Source: Streptomyces sp. NRRL S-455 (GTDB lineage Bacteria; Actinomycetota; Actinomycetes; Streptomycetales; Streptomycetaceae). Taken from it: a stretch of DNA of 64,000 bases. Made by a program: the position numbers and the translations under genes. Where the stretch lies: positions 62,001-126,000 of the forward strand of contig NZ_JOCT01000006.1 in the NCBI RefSeq assembly GCF_000717875.1, read 5' to 3'. A model generated the notes under the pieces. The model was not told the origin of the DNA. It made no database searches and saw only the letters and a program-made list of their open reading frames with translations. Positions 1-6,935 of this stretch are shown here, one piece after another (positions within the stretch are counted from its first letter, which is position 1; the number at the start of each line of letters is the position of its first letter).

Positions 1-685
1 CAATCACGCCCCGGTAGTCGCCGGTAGTGAGAGCGAACCAGGCCCGCATCTCGTGCGCCCACCCGGCGACCTCCGCATGGTCAGCCTCGGTCGCGAGCGA
101 GAGTGCAGCCTGTCGCGTCGACTCGGCCGCGTGGCGTGCGCCCGTGTCGTACTCGACACAGCCGACGAGTAGGGCGAGCCAACCAGACAGTGCGAGCACT
201 TCGCGGTGCTGTGCGAGCGTGAGGCTCTTTGTGTGGAGGTCGACGACGCGGCGCAGCCACTGCCGTCCCTCGATGAGAAGCTGCTCGCTCGGCATGAACG
301 GGTACTCCGAGGCGAGCCGGTCCGCCGTGATCCGCAGGGCATCAAGCGTGGCGTTGTCGACGTCGGACCGGTTGAGACGGCTCACGATCTCCAGCGTCTC
401 CATGCCGGACGCTGCCAGGATCTCCCTGTCTCCATCCCGCCGTGAGGGCGCCGGGAAGAGCGCGTGAGTCACGGTGCCGAAGAGGGCCGCGATGATCGGT
501 TGGTAGAAGTCGTTCGGCGTCTGGCCTGACTCCCAGCGCTTCCACTGGCGAATCATGCTGTCCTCTGCGGGCAGCTCCGTGGGAGCGTGCGCCCGCAGCG
601 CCCTTACCGCGTCACGCTGCGACCAGTCACGGGCCGCTCGTTCGGCAGCGATGCGCCGCGCCCATGCGGGCCTGTCGTCGGTCAT
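1..685 (-). CDS. XRE-family transcriptional regulator (3' end cut by window edge)
   Basis: The gene begins at ATG 683-685 after GGAGGAGGGCAC and stays open to base 1, so at least 228 codons are present and the stop lies outside. The N terminus (MTDDRPAWARRIAAERAARD, then WSQRDAVRALR) followed by a MIRQWKRWESG segment is the helix-turn-helix pattern of Streptomyces XRE regulators that carry a long helical, TPR-like C-terminal part. Residues from about 85 onward are alpha-helix rich and fit that layout. It is read away from the rest of the element, and an inverted repeat lies 58-89 bp upstream of its start. Inference: a regulator of AICE or neighbouring genes; the ligand or partner is unknown. 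Confidence 0.8.
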   Translation of the reverse strand, partial: MTDDRPAWARRIAAERAARDWSQRDAVRALRAHAPTELPAEDSMIRQWKRWESGQTPNDFYQPIIAALFGTVTHALFPAPSRRDGDREILAASGMETLEIVSRLNRSDVDNATLDALRITADRLASEYPFMPSEQLLIEGRQWLRRVVDLHTKSLTLAQHREVLALSGWLALLVGCVEYDTGARHAAESTRQAALSLATEADHAEVAGWAHEMRAWFALTTGDYRGVI

Positions 686-742
686 GTGCCCTCCTCCGAG
701 TGCCTACTCCGAGTCTCACCCGCGAGCCAGGGGGACAGGGAA

Positions 743-774
743 GGGGACACAGGGGTGTCACTGGACATGTCCCC
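743..774. promoter_or_regulatory. nested inverted repeat upstream of XRE gene, candidate operator
   Basis: Outer arms GGGGACA (743-749) and TGTCCCC (768-774) enclose a second inverted repeat, TGTC-ACTG-GACA (756-767). It lies between the XRE regulator start and the 3' end of the GntR gene. It could be an autoregulatory site for the XRE protein. No protein-binding motif known to me matches it exactly. Confidence 0.4.
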
Positions 775-843
775 ACCTCCGCTTCGTCGTCCCCTGGCTG
801 TCACTTACGACACAACTCCCCTTCCTCGCATGCTGGTTGCAGA

Positions 844-1179
844 TCACGCACCACCCGGGGCGGAACGCTCTTCGAGCGCTACGACCCGTTCAGTCAACGC
901 CTGAATCTGGGAGCGGATTTCCTTGATGTCGTCGCGCACGTCGCTGGTGGGGGCAGCCCCCTCGCTGACGAAGTTGCCGAGGTTCCCGGCAGAGACGATC
1001 AGTCCTTCGGATCGGAGCGCGGCCAAGCCGTTCTGGATGGTCTGGCTCGCGAATCCGAATCGGTCCATCAGCTCTCGCTGTGACGGGAGCTTGTCTCCCG
1101 GCTTCATCTTCTTGATGTCGTCGCGAAGTGCGTCCGCGACCTGCACCGCTTTCGGCTTCGGCCCTCCTGTGACAGTCAT
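844..1179 (-). CDS. small GntR-family winged-helix regulator with C-terminal coiled coil
   Basis: A 111-residue protein. Residues about 8-70 form a GntR-type winged helix (ALRDDIKKMKPGDKLPSQRE, then DRFGFASQTIQNGLAALRSE), with the typical G-(D/E)-KLPS-x-RE turn. There is no effector domain. The tail (about 78-105, DDIKEIRSQIQALTERVVAL) has a heptad pattern and probably dimerises the protein. GntR repressors such as KorSA of pSAM2 control transfer and replication in AICEs, so a similar role is likely here, but this protein is much shorter than KorSA-type regulators. The gene points away from the transfer cluster, with an inverted repeat 66-83 bp upstream of its start. Confidence 0.85.
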   Translation of the reverse strand: MTVTGGPKPKAVQVADALRDDIKKMKPGDKLPSQRELMDRFGFASQTIQNGLAALRSEGLIVSAGNLGNFVSEGAAPTSDVRDDIKEIRSQIQALTERVVALEERSAPGGA

Positions 1180-1244
1180 GCTCTGAGCGTACCCATCACA
1201 GCGAACTAGCGCGCATCACCCCACGGGGGTTGTGAACCACAGCA

Positions 1245-1262
1245 GACTAGTGCAAGCTAGTC
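1245..1262. promoter_or_regulatory. inverted repeat GACTAG-N6-CTAGTC, candidate GntR operator
   Basis: Arms 1245-1250 and 1257-1262 are perfect and separated by six bases. The site lies in the intergenic space between the divergent GntR gene and the transfer cluster, where a KorSA-like repressor would be expected to bind. A related ACTAGCG string occurs at 1204-1210. Binding by the neighbouring regulator is inference. Confidence 0.45.
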
Positions 1263-1803
1263 AACGAGCGGCGCCTCCCGAATCCTCGGGAAACAGCCGC
1301 TTGACCTGCACGAATGCATAGGGCGGGGACGCTGCAATCCCGCTAAAGGCCAGGGGACAGGGCTTCGGCCCGACTGGCGAGGTGGCCCGGTGACCGCGAG
1401 CAACGGCCGGAGGGTGGGGACACAGTCCCCCTTGCAGTGCGTATCCCCTGTTCAGACGCCTAAAGGAGTGGCAGTGAGTCGACGAAAGCGATGGGCGCGG
1501 CCGTGATCGACCGGCACGGTGGCGCCGTTCCATCCCCGGTCCGCGAGCACCTCGGAGTGCCGCGGCCAACCGGTCACCTTCCACCGAATCGCGGCGGATA
1601 GCGCCGCGCCGGTTGCTCGCCTCGTCCGTCCGGGAGCTCTGCGGAGCGGTCCCGTACGGACGGGGTTGAGGGGAGCCGGAGCCCGGTGTCCACAACGACT
1701 TTCGAGTCTGACTTTCCCTTCCGCCGCAGGGCGGGCGCCGTCTCTCCAAAGCCTGCGCCCGCCCCGGCGGTCTTCCTGTCCCTCCACCTTCAGGAGCCCT
1801 GCC
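1263..1803. other. 540-bp stretch without a supported gene, upstream of transfer operon
   Basis: No open frame here has convincing start signals and protein-like composition over more than about 40 codons. The stretch holds a strong Shine-Dalgarno (AAAGGAG, 1462-1468) followed by a ten-codon frame at 1474-1506 (VSRRKRWARP), and a 37-codon frame from ATG 1491. It also holds the first copy of a duplicated hairpin (1730-1767). It is probably the promoter and leader region for the genes starting at 1804. Confidence 0.5.
1730..1767. repeat. hairpin leader, copy 1 of a 38-bp exact repeat
   Basis: Thirty-eight bases are identical to 6861-6898. Here the stem is ten perfect pairs (1729-1738 with 1755-1764, GGGCGGGCGC and its complement) around a 16-base loop. 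A pyrimidine-rich stretch and then the ribosome-binding site of the next gene follow. The repeat could be a terminator or attenuator, a processing site or a recombination trace. Confidence 0.85.
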
Positions 1804-2091
1804 ATGCGTGCGTACATCGGCGGTCATCAGGCCGTCTCCGCGAACGACTTCATCGAGCTTGCCCTTGGCACCCCGGTTGAGCTGTGGCTCGGAGTCGAGG
1901 GCGAGAACGAGCAGGAGCGCGCGGCCCGCCTGGACGCGGCCCGTGACATCCTCGCCGACAACCCCGGCCTTGCCGACGACGTCGCCCGGATCGCTGCCGA
2001 GGTCATCGACACGCACCCGGAGCTGTTCGACGTCATCCCGCTGCCGCGCCCCGCCCGACACCGTGCGATGCGCAAGGGGATGGCGGCATGA
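1804..2091 (+). CDS. hypothetical AICE protein, first gene of transfer cluster
   Basis: A 95-residue acidic protein (MRAYIGGHQAVSANDFIEL...) with no domain I recognise. ATG 1804 is chosen because AGGAG (1792-1796) stands seven bases upstream; the longer in-frame extension runs through the hairpin and is not protein-like. The stop overlaps the start of the next gene (ATGA), so the two are translationally coupled. The sequence is mostly helical and Ala/Asp/Glu rich, with no Cys, no signal peptide and no membrane segment. Position at the head of the Spd-RRQRL-TraB cluster suggests an accessory role in transfer or its regulation, but this is only context. Confidence 0.75.
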   Translation: MRAYIGGHQAVSANDFIELALGTPVELWLGVEGENEQERAARLDAARDILADNPGLADDVARIAAEVIDTHPELFDVIPLPRPARHRAMRKGMAA

Positions 2092-3077
2092 CGACGCAGA
2101 CCATCGAGCGTCCGGCCGTGCCGCCGCTGACCCGCCCGGAAATGGGGCTCGCCGGACTCGGAGCGCTCGCCGCTGCCGGCGTCGGCGCGCTCGGTCTGAT
2201 CTCCTCCTTCGACGCGGTCTCCGCTGCCGCGGCCCGCTGGGGATTCGGCGAGCCGTGGATGCTGCCGGTCGGGATCGACGTGGCCATCCCCGTGTTCACC
2301 GTCGCCAACCTGCTGCTGATCCGCATGGATATGGCGCTCGCGTGGGTGCGGTTCGTGCCCTGGGCGCTCACGCTGATCACGTGCGGGCTGAACATCGCGG
2401 CCGGACACTCCCTGTCGGCCAAGGTCGCGCACGGCACCATGCCGCTGCTGTGGGTGGTGTTCTCCGAGATCGGCGCGCACATCTACGCCGTGCGGATCGG
2501 CGCCGCCACCGGTCGCCGCATGGAAAAGATCCGGTTCTCCCGCTGGCTGCTCGCCTTCCCCTCCACCTTCGCGCTATGGCGCCGCATGACGCTGTGGGAG
2601 GTCACCTCCTACTCCGAGGCGCTAGCGCGGGAGAAGGAGCGGCAATTGGCCCGCGCGGACCTGCGCGAGCGCTACGGCCGCAAGTGGCGCTCGAAGACCC
2701 CGCGGCGCGAGCGCGTGATGCTGCGCATGGGCGACCTGGCCCCCGCTGCCGAGCAGGAGACGCCCGCACCGCCCCCGGTGGAGAATCCGCCGGCACCCAT
2801 GGCTGAGCCCAAGCAGCGCCCGCGCCGTCGGCCCTCTGCCAAGGGCAAGGCCAAGACGCAGCGAACCTTCGAAGAGCTGCTGACTGAGGCGCGCTCGGCC
2901 ACCGCGGAGTGGACCGAGGCGGAGCTGACCGCGGACCGCATCCGCACCGCCGTGCACGTCTCGCAGGCCAACGCCCGCAAGCTGCGCGAGCAGTTGAAGG
3001 CAGAGCGCGCCGACAGCCGTCCACTGCACTCCGTGGACGACTCGCAGGGCGACGGCACGACGGCTGAGGCTGCCTGA
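2088..3077 (+). CDS. DUF2637-type Spd-like membrane protein
   Basis: A 329-residue protein. Four hydrophobic segments lie in the first 155 residues (around GLAGLGALAAAGVGALGLIS, VGIDVAIPVFTVANLLL, FVPWALTLITCGL, and MPLLWVVFSEIGAHIYAV), as in the DUF2637 family common on Streptomyces plasmids and AICEs. The second half is soluble, with a basic Pro-rich linker (about 220-260) and a C-terminal helical part (FEELLTEARSATAEWTEAE...) resembling a winged-helix domain. DUF2637 proteins are usually encoded beside traB and are linked to intramycelial spread (Spd functions). The start overlaps the previous gene by four bases and the stop overlaps the next start by one, so the three genes form one translational unit. 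Confidence 0.85.
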   Translation: MTTQTIERPAVPPLTRPEMGLAGLGALAAAGVGALGLISSFDAVSAAAARWGFGEPWMLPVGIDVAIPVFTVANLLLIRMDMALAWVRFVPWALTLITCGLNIAAGHSLSAKVAHGTMPLLWVVFSEIGAHIYAVRIGAATGRRMEKIRFSRWLLAFPSTFALWRRMTLWEVTSYSEALAREKERQLARADLRERYGRKWRSKTPRRERVMLRMGDLAPAAEQETPAPPPVENPPAPMAEPKQRPRRRPSAKGKAKTQRTFEELLTEARSATAEWTEAELTADRIRTAVHVSQANARKLREQLKAERADSRPLHSVDDSQGDGTTAEAA

Positions 3078-3448
3078 TGTTCGCCAAGTGCTTCGACCCG
3101 ACCGGCGCGAGGCACGGACTGCCCACCTACCCGTGGCGCTACGCCCCCGACGGACTCGCCACCAAACGGCAGTTACGGGCCCGCGGCTTACGGCCCGGTG
3201 GGCAGCCCATCGCGGCTCAGGTGCTGCGCCCGCGCTACCGGCGCGGCCCGCTGGTCGCCTACCTCTACCGCGTCGACCGAGCCAAGCCCGTCCGGCCGAT
3301 GACACCGGGCAAGTGGGCCGCGCTCGCCAAGGCGAACCGCGCCCGCCGTGTCTGTCCGGCCTGCCGACAGGACGCCGGATACGTCATCCCTACCTCGCTC
3401 GGCATGTGCGTGCCGTGCGCCTACCCCGAGGAACAGCGCGCCGCCTGA
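3077..3448 (+). CDS. RRQRL-motif zinc-binding protein with two TTA codons
   Basis: A 123-residue protein matching, from memory, the RRQRL-motif zinc-binding family of actinobacterial plasmids and AICEs: residues 28-40 read ATKRQLRARGLRP. A CPAC...CVPC pair near the C terminus (VCPACRQDAGY, GMCVPCAYP) forms a likely zinc ribbon. Both leucines of the signature, L33 and L38, are encoded by TTA (3173-3175 and 3188-3190). TTA is very rare in Streptomyces and is read only by the bldA tRNA, so this protein, and perhaps coupled traB expression, may be restricted to differentiating cultures. The start overlaps the DUF2637 stop (TGATG). Molecular function is unknown. Confidence 0.85.
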   Translation: MFAKCFDPTGARHGLPTYPWRYAPDGLATKRQLRARGLRPGGQPIAAQVLRPRYRRGPLVAYLYRVDRAKPVRPMTPGKWAALAKANRARRVCPACRQDAGYVIPTSLGMCVPCAYPEEQRAA

Positions 3449-3539
3449 ACACACCGCACAACGATCCGGCGGGGCCCGTCCGCTCACCTCCTACAGCGAC
3501 GGACCGGCCCCGCCTTCCTCCCATTGGAAGGGACCTTCA

Positions 3540-5765
3540 GTGAAGCACCCCGACGACGACAACGAACTGTTCGACCGACTCGAAGCGGAGATGAGCGCCG
3601 ACTCCGGGGGCGAGGTAGTCGACCTCGACAAGGCGCGGTCGGCCCGTACTGAGTCGGCCGACCCGACTACCCGACCCGACTCCGACCCGTCGGCCGACTC
3701 CGACACCGCGCGGTCGGGCGCCGAGTCGGCCGACCCGACCGCACCCGTGATGGTCGACCAACCGACACCGACCGCGACCGGTCCGGGCTACCTCGGTCGG
3801 CTGCGCGGCGCACAGCGCCGTGCGGTCGTTCCCGTGTGGCTGCGGTCGGTCGCGGAGCTGCGGACCGCCACGGCGTGGGTGGCCCGCCACTACGCGCACG
3901 CTGCCGGTTATCACGCGCTGCGTGCCCCGGTCTACGCCGCCCGGCTCGCCCTGCAAGCCCCGACCGGTGCCGCCCGGTTCGTGGGCGGCACGATGCGGTG
4001 GGTGGCCGACCGCGAGGGCGAGCCGGTCCGACTCGCCGCGGTCCGCCGTGAGGACGCCGCGGAGTACCTGAAGCTGTCGCGGCAGCGCGACGGACGCGTC
4101 CGACTGCGCACCCTCGTGACGGTGCTCGCGATGTTCGTTGGGCTCGGGGCCGCGCTCGCCATGTACGTGCTCGCCCCCGGCTGGCTTCAGGCCGTATCGG
4201 TAAGCGCGATCGTGATGGCGCTCGGCTACGCCGGCCAGCAGGCGGACGCACCGGTCATCCACAGGGCTGTGGAACTGCCCAAGGCGGTCAAGCTCACCAG
4301 TGACATCGTGCTGCGTGCGCTCGGGGCGCTCGGCATCCCCGCCATCAACCAGGCGCAGGCCAAAGGACGGGACGGGTTCGAGTTCACCGCCCCGATCACC
4401 CGAGACGGCCCCGGTTGGCGCGCGGAGGGCAACCTCCCGTACGGCGTCACGGTGACCGACGTCATCGAGCGTCGCGACCGGCTCGCCTCCGGCCTACGCC
4501 GCCCGCTGGGCTGTGTGTGGCCCGAGGCGGTGCCGGATGAGCACACCGGTCACCTCGTGCTCTGGGTCGGTGACCAGGACATGTCCCGCGCCAAGCAGCC
4601 CAAGTGGCCGCTGCTCAAGTCGGGTTCGGTCGACCTGTTCAAGCCGGTCGCCTACGGCACCGACCAGCGCGGACGCTGGGTCGAAGCCACGCTGATGTAC
4701 ATCGCGGGCGTCATCGGCGCCATCCCGCGCATGGGCAAGACCTTCCTGCTCCGCCTGCTGTTGCTCATCGCCGCGCTGGACCCGCGGGCGGAGCTGCACA
4801 CCTACGACATGAAGGGCACCGGCGACCTCGACCCGGTCGGCGACGCCGTCTCCCACCGCCACGCCGCGGGCGACGACGACGAGTCCATCGAGTACTGCCT
4901 GAACGACTTCCGAGCGCTGCGCGAGGAACTGCGGCGCCGCACCAAGGTGATCCGCTCGCTTCCGCGGGACGTCTGCCCGGAGTCGAAGGTGACCAGCGCC
5001 CTTGCCGACAAGCGCTCCCTAGGTCTGCACCCGATCGTGATCGGCGTGGATGAGTGCCAGGTGCTCTTCGAGCACCCCGAGCACGCCAAGGAGTTCGAGG
5101 AGATCGCAACCGACCTGGTCAAGCGCGGTCCGGCCACCGGCATTGTGCTGCTGCTCGCCACGCAGCGCCCGGACGCCAAGGCACTGCCCACCGGCATCAG
5201 CGCGAACGCGTCGGCCCGCTGGTGCCTGAAGGTCATGGGCCAGCTCGAAAACGACATGGTGCTCGGCACGTCCGCGTACAAGCGCGGCGTGCGGGCGACC
5301 ATGTTCGCCTGGGGTGACAAGGGCATTCACTACTTCGTCGGTGAAGGCTCCGACGCCCGGATCGTGCGCGCCATCTACGTCGACGGCCGCGACGCCGACA
5401 CCATCGGCGCCCGCGCCCGCCGCCTGCGCGAGGAAGCGGGCACCCTGTCCGGGCACGCGCTCGGCGAGGCACCCGAGCCGGTCACCAGCGCGTATGACCT
5501 GCTGCGCGACATCCTCGCCGTAGTGCCGGCCGATGAGCCCAAGGTGTGGTCCGAGACCGTCGTCGCCCGGCTCGCAGAGCTGCGCGAGGAGGTCTACGAA
5601 GGCTGGGACCCCGAGGGACTGGCCGCGGCCCTGAAGCCGCACGGCGTGTCCACCATCCAGGTGGGCCGCCGCGTGAAGGGCAAGGTCGTCAACCGGCGCG
5701 GCATCGACCGCTCCCACATCGTCGCTGCGATTGCGGAGCGTGACGGAAAGCGGGACGCGGGCTGA
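3540..5765 (+). CDS. TraB-type FtsK/SpoIIIE DNA translocase (conjugal transfer)
   Basis: A 741-residue protein from GTG 3540, preceded by GGAAGGGA six bases away; an in-frame extension to 3348 would overlap the previous gene and is not protein-like. Layout: an acidic N terminus with repeated ESADPT units (about 20-65), two membrane helices (about 195-240), then a RecA-like motor with Walker A GAIPRMGKT (393-401) and Walker B VIGVDE (D504, E505), a LLLATQRPD segment, and a C-terminal helical domain likely to bind DNA. This is the architecture of Streptomyces TraB, a hexameric ring that moves double-stranded DNA between hyphae and recognises short repeats in the clt locus. A repeat array starts 11 bp after the stop. 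Confidence 0.95.
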   Translation: MKHPDDDNELFDRLEAEMSADSGGEVVDLDKARSARTESADPTTRPDSDPSADSDTARSGAESADPTAPVMVDQPTPTATGPGYLGRLRGAQRRAVVPVWLRSVAELRTATAWVARHYAHAAGYHALRAPVYAARLALQAPTGAARFVGGTMRWVADREGEPVRLAAVRREDAAEYLKLSRQRDGRVRLRTLVTVLAMFVGLGAALAMYVLAPGWLQAVSVSAIVMALGYAGQQADAPVIHRAVELPKAVKLTSDIVLRALGALGIPAINQAQAKGRDGFEFTAPITRDGPGWRAEGNLPYGVTVTDVIERRDRLASGLRRPLGCVWPEAVPDEHTGHLVLWVGDQDMSRAKQPKWPLLKSGSVDLFKPVAYGTDQRGRWVEATLMYIAGVIGAIPRMGKTFLLRLLLLIAALDPRAELHTYDMKGTGDLDPVGDAVSHRHAAGDDDESIEYCLNDFRALREELRRRTKVIRSLPRDVCPESKVTSALADKRSLGLHPIVIGVDECQVLFEHPEHAKEFEEIATDLVKRGPATGIVLLLATQRPDAKALPTGISANASARWCLKVMGQLENDMVLGTSAYKRGVRATMFAWGDKGIHYFVGEGSDARIVRAIYVDGRDADTIGARARRLREEAGTLSGHALGEAPEPVTSAYDLLRDILAVVPADEPKVWSETVVARLAELREEVYEGWDPEGLAAALKPHGVSTIQVGRRVKGKVVNRRGIDRSHIVAAIAERDGKRDAG

Positions 5766-5775
5766 GGCTCCGGGG

Positions 5776-5863
5776 CCGCTAGCGCTAGCGGCACACCCCG
5801 CTAACGTTAGCGGCCCCGCTAGCGCCCCAAACCCGCTCTGATCAGGCCGCTAGCGGATAGCGG
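5776..5863. repeat. CCGCTA/TAGCGG array A, candidate clt locus
   Basis: Eight copies of CCGCTA or its complement occur in 88 bp, arranged as two perfect 16-bp palindromes (CCGCTAGCGCTAGCGG at 5776-5791 and CCGCTAACGTTAGCGG at 5798-5813), a single copy at 5816-5821, a 10-bp palindrome at 5847-5856 and a last copy at 5858-5863. The array lies directly behind traB. Streptomyces TraB proteins recognise clusters of short repeats near traB, so this is a good clt candidate. The palindromes could also act as terminators. Confidence 0.75.
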
Positions 5864-5906
5864 CCCACCTGCGGAAACCCCTGAAACCCGCCTGGAAGGG
5901 CCCGTC

Positions 5907-6164
5907 ATGACCTCTGCCCTGCTCGCTATCACCCTGGTTCTTGGCGTAACGCTGTGTTACGTCGCGGTGTGTGCTGCCTCGCCGTTCGGCAACTGCCGCA
6001 AGTGCAACGGCTGGGGCTTCGCCATGAAGACCGACCGCAAGGGCCGCATGAAGCGCGGCAAGGACTGCCGCCGCTGCAAGGCCACCGGCAAGCGCATACG
6101 CGTCGGCCGCTGGCTCTACAACCGCTGGGCCCGCATCTACCGCGCCGGTACCGACACCCCCTGA
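5907..6164 (+). CDS. small membrane-anchored zinc-ribbon protein
   Basis: An 85-residue protein with one N-terminal hydrophobic helix (residues 3-24) and then two DnaJ-like zinc motifs, CRKCNGWGF and CRRCKATGK, in a strongly basic context. The CxxCxGxG pattern resembles the DnaJ zinc-finger repeat, but only two half-motifs are present, enough for one zinc. A GGAAGGG ribosome-binding site precedes the ATG. It lies between traB and two further small membrane proteins, so a Spd-like or mating-pore accessory role is plausible. The predicted topology puts the zinc part in the cytoplasm. Confidence 0.8.
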   Translation: MTSALLAITLVLGVTLCYVAVCAASPFGNCRKCNGWGFAMKTDRKGRMKRGKDCRRCKATGKRIRVGRWLYNRWARIYRAGTDTP

Positions 6165-6178
6165 CCGGAAGGCTCCCA

Positions 6179-6370
6179 ATGATCCTCAACATCTCCGCCG
6201 TGCTGCTGTTCGGCGCCGCCTCCGCCCTCGCCGTCAAGACCAAGTCCGCCGGAGGAGGCGCGGCACTCGTCCTGTTCCTCTTCGGCTTCTTCGCCGCCGG
6301 GACCGGTGCGTACGAGCCCATCCACAACCTCGTGCAGGCGTGCGCCGACACCCTCAACGACCTCGGCTGA
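6179..6370 (+). CDS. 63-residue two-helix membrane peptide, Spd-like
   Basis: ATG 6179 follows GGAAGG (6167-6172) by six bases and lies 14 bp after the zinc-ribbon gene. The product has two hydrophobic segments (MILNISAVLLFGAASALAV and GAALVLFLFGFFAAGTGA) joined by a short basic loop, then a short tail. It is shorter than most annotation cut-offs. Small membrane peptides of this kind are standard in Streptomyces transfer operons, where Spd proteins help plasmid spread along the mycelium; the specific role here is inferred from position only. Confidence 0.75.
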   Translation: MILNISAVLLFGAASALAVKTKSAGGGAALVLFLFGFFAAGTGAYEPIHNLVQACADTLNDLG

Positions 6371-6385
6371 CAGGAGACCTCAACC

Positions 6386-6850
6386 ATGAACGAGCCCGTC
6401 AAGCCCCTCGTGACCGGCCGTCGTGAGGCGACCGTGGAAGTCCACCGGCCTACTCCGCTCGCCCCGCTGCCGCCGACGCCGGTCGTGCCGGTGCAGCCGG
6501 GCACGATCCCGGCGGTGACGAGCATCGTCCTGCCGGACGGCCGCGTCGTCACCGGCTACGCTCTCGAACCCGCCAAGCCCGAGCCGGTCGCGGCTAAGCC
6601 GCCCGTCTCCCGCGCGGCAGTGAACATCGCTCTCGGGGGCATCGGCTTCGGCGCCGTCTGTGGCGGACTGTTCCTGCTGACCGCGTTCATCACCGCGCTG
6701 ACCGCGCTCATCACTCAGCTCATCACCCTCGCCGCCGTCATCTTCGGCGGCTGGGTCGCCGTGCAGGTGTTCAGCGCGAGCAGCCACCGCAGCGGGACCA
6801 CGGTCAACCTCCGCAAGGCCGTCTTCAAGCGCAACCACTTCCACAGCTAG
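6386..6850 (+). CDS. membrane protein with Pro-rich N terminus, Spd-like
   Basis: A 154-residue protein: a Pro-rich soluble part (residues 1-75, with RPTPLAPLPPTP and a VLPDGRVVTGY strand pair), then two closely spaced hydrophobic segments (about 83-130) and a short basic tail. The ATG is preceded by AGGAGA nine bases away. I do not recognise a named family with certainty. It is the last gene of the transfer cluster and is followed by the second copy of the hairpin leader. Confidence 0.75.
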   Translation: MNEPVKPLVTGRREATVEVHRPTPLAPLPPTPVVPVQPGTIPAVTSIVLPDGRVVTGYALEPAKPEPVAAKPPVSRAAVNIALGGIGFGAVCGGLFLLTAFITALTALITQLITLAAVIFGGWVAVQVFSASSHRSGTTVNLRKAVFKRNHFHS

Positions 6851-6860
6851 CTACGCCCGA

Positions 6861-6898
6861 GGCGGGCGCCGTCTCTCCAAAGCCTGCGCCCGCCCCGG
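6861..6898. repeat. hairpin leader, copy 2 of a 38-bp exact repeat
   Basis: Identical over 38 bases to 1730-1767, 5.1 kb away. The stem is nine pairs (6861-6869 with 6886-6894) around the same 16-base loop. Similarity continues loosely through a CAGTCCCTCCA stretch to the ribosome-binding site of the methyltransferase gene. Each copy therefore stands in front of one functional block: transfer and replication. Confidence 0.85.
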
Positions 6899-6935
6899 TT
6901 CTCCAGTCCCTCCAAGAGAGCAGGAGACATCCAGC

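Noticed and set aside
5776..5863. Array A as merely a traB terminator
   Set aside because: The palindromes could terminate, but the same hexamer is used in array B, in a mostly non-palindromic arrangement, which simple terminators would not explain.
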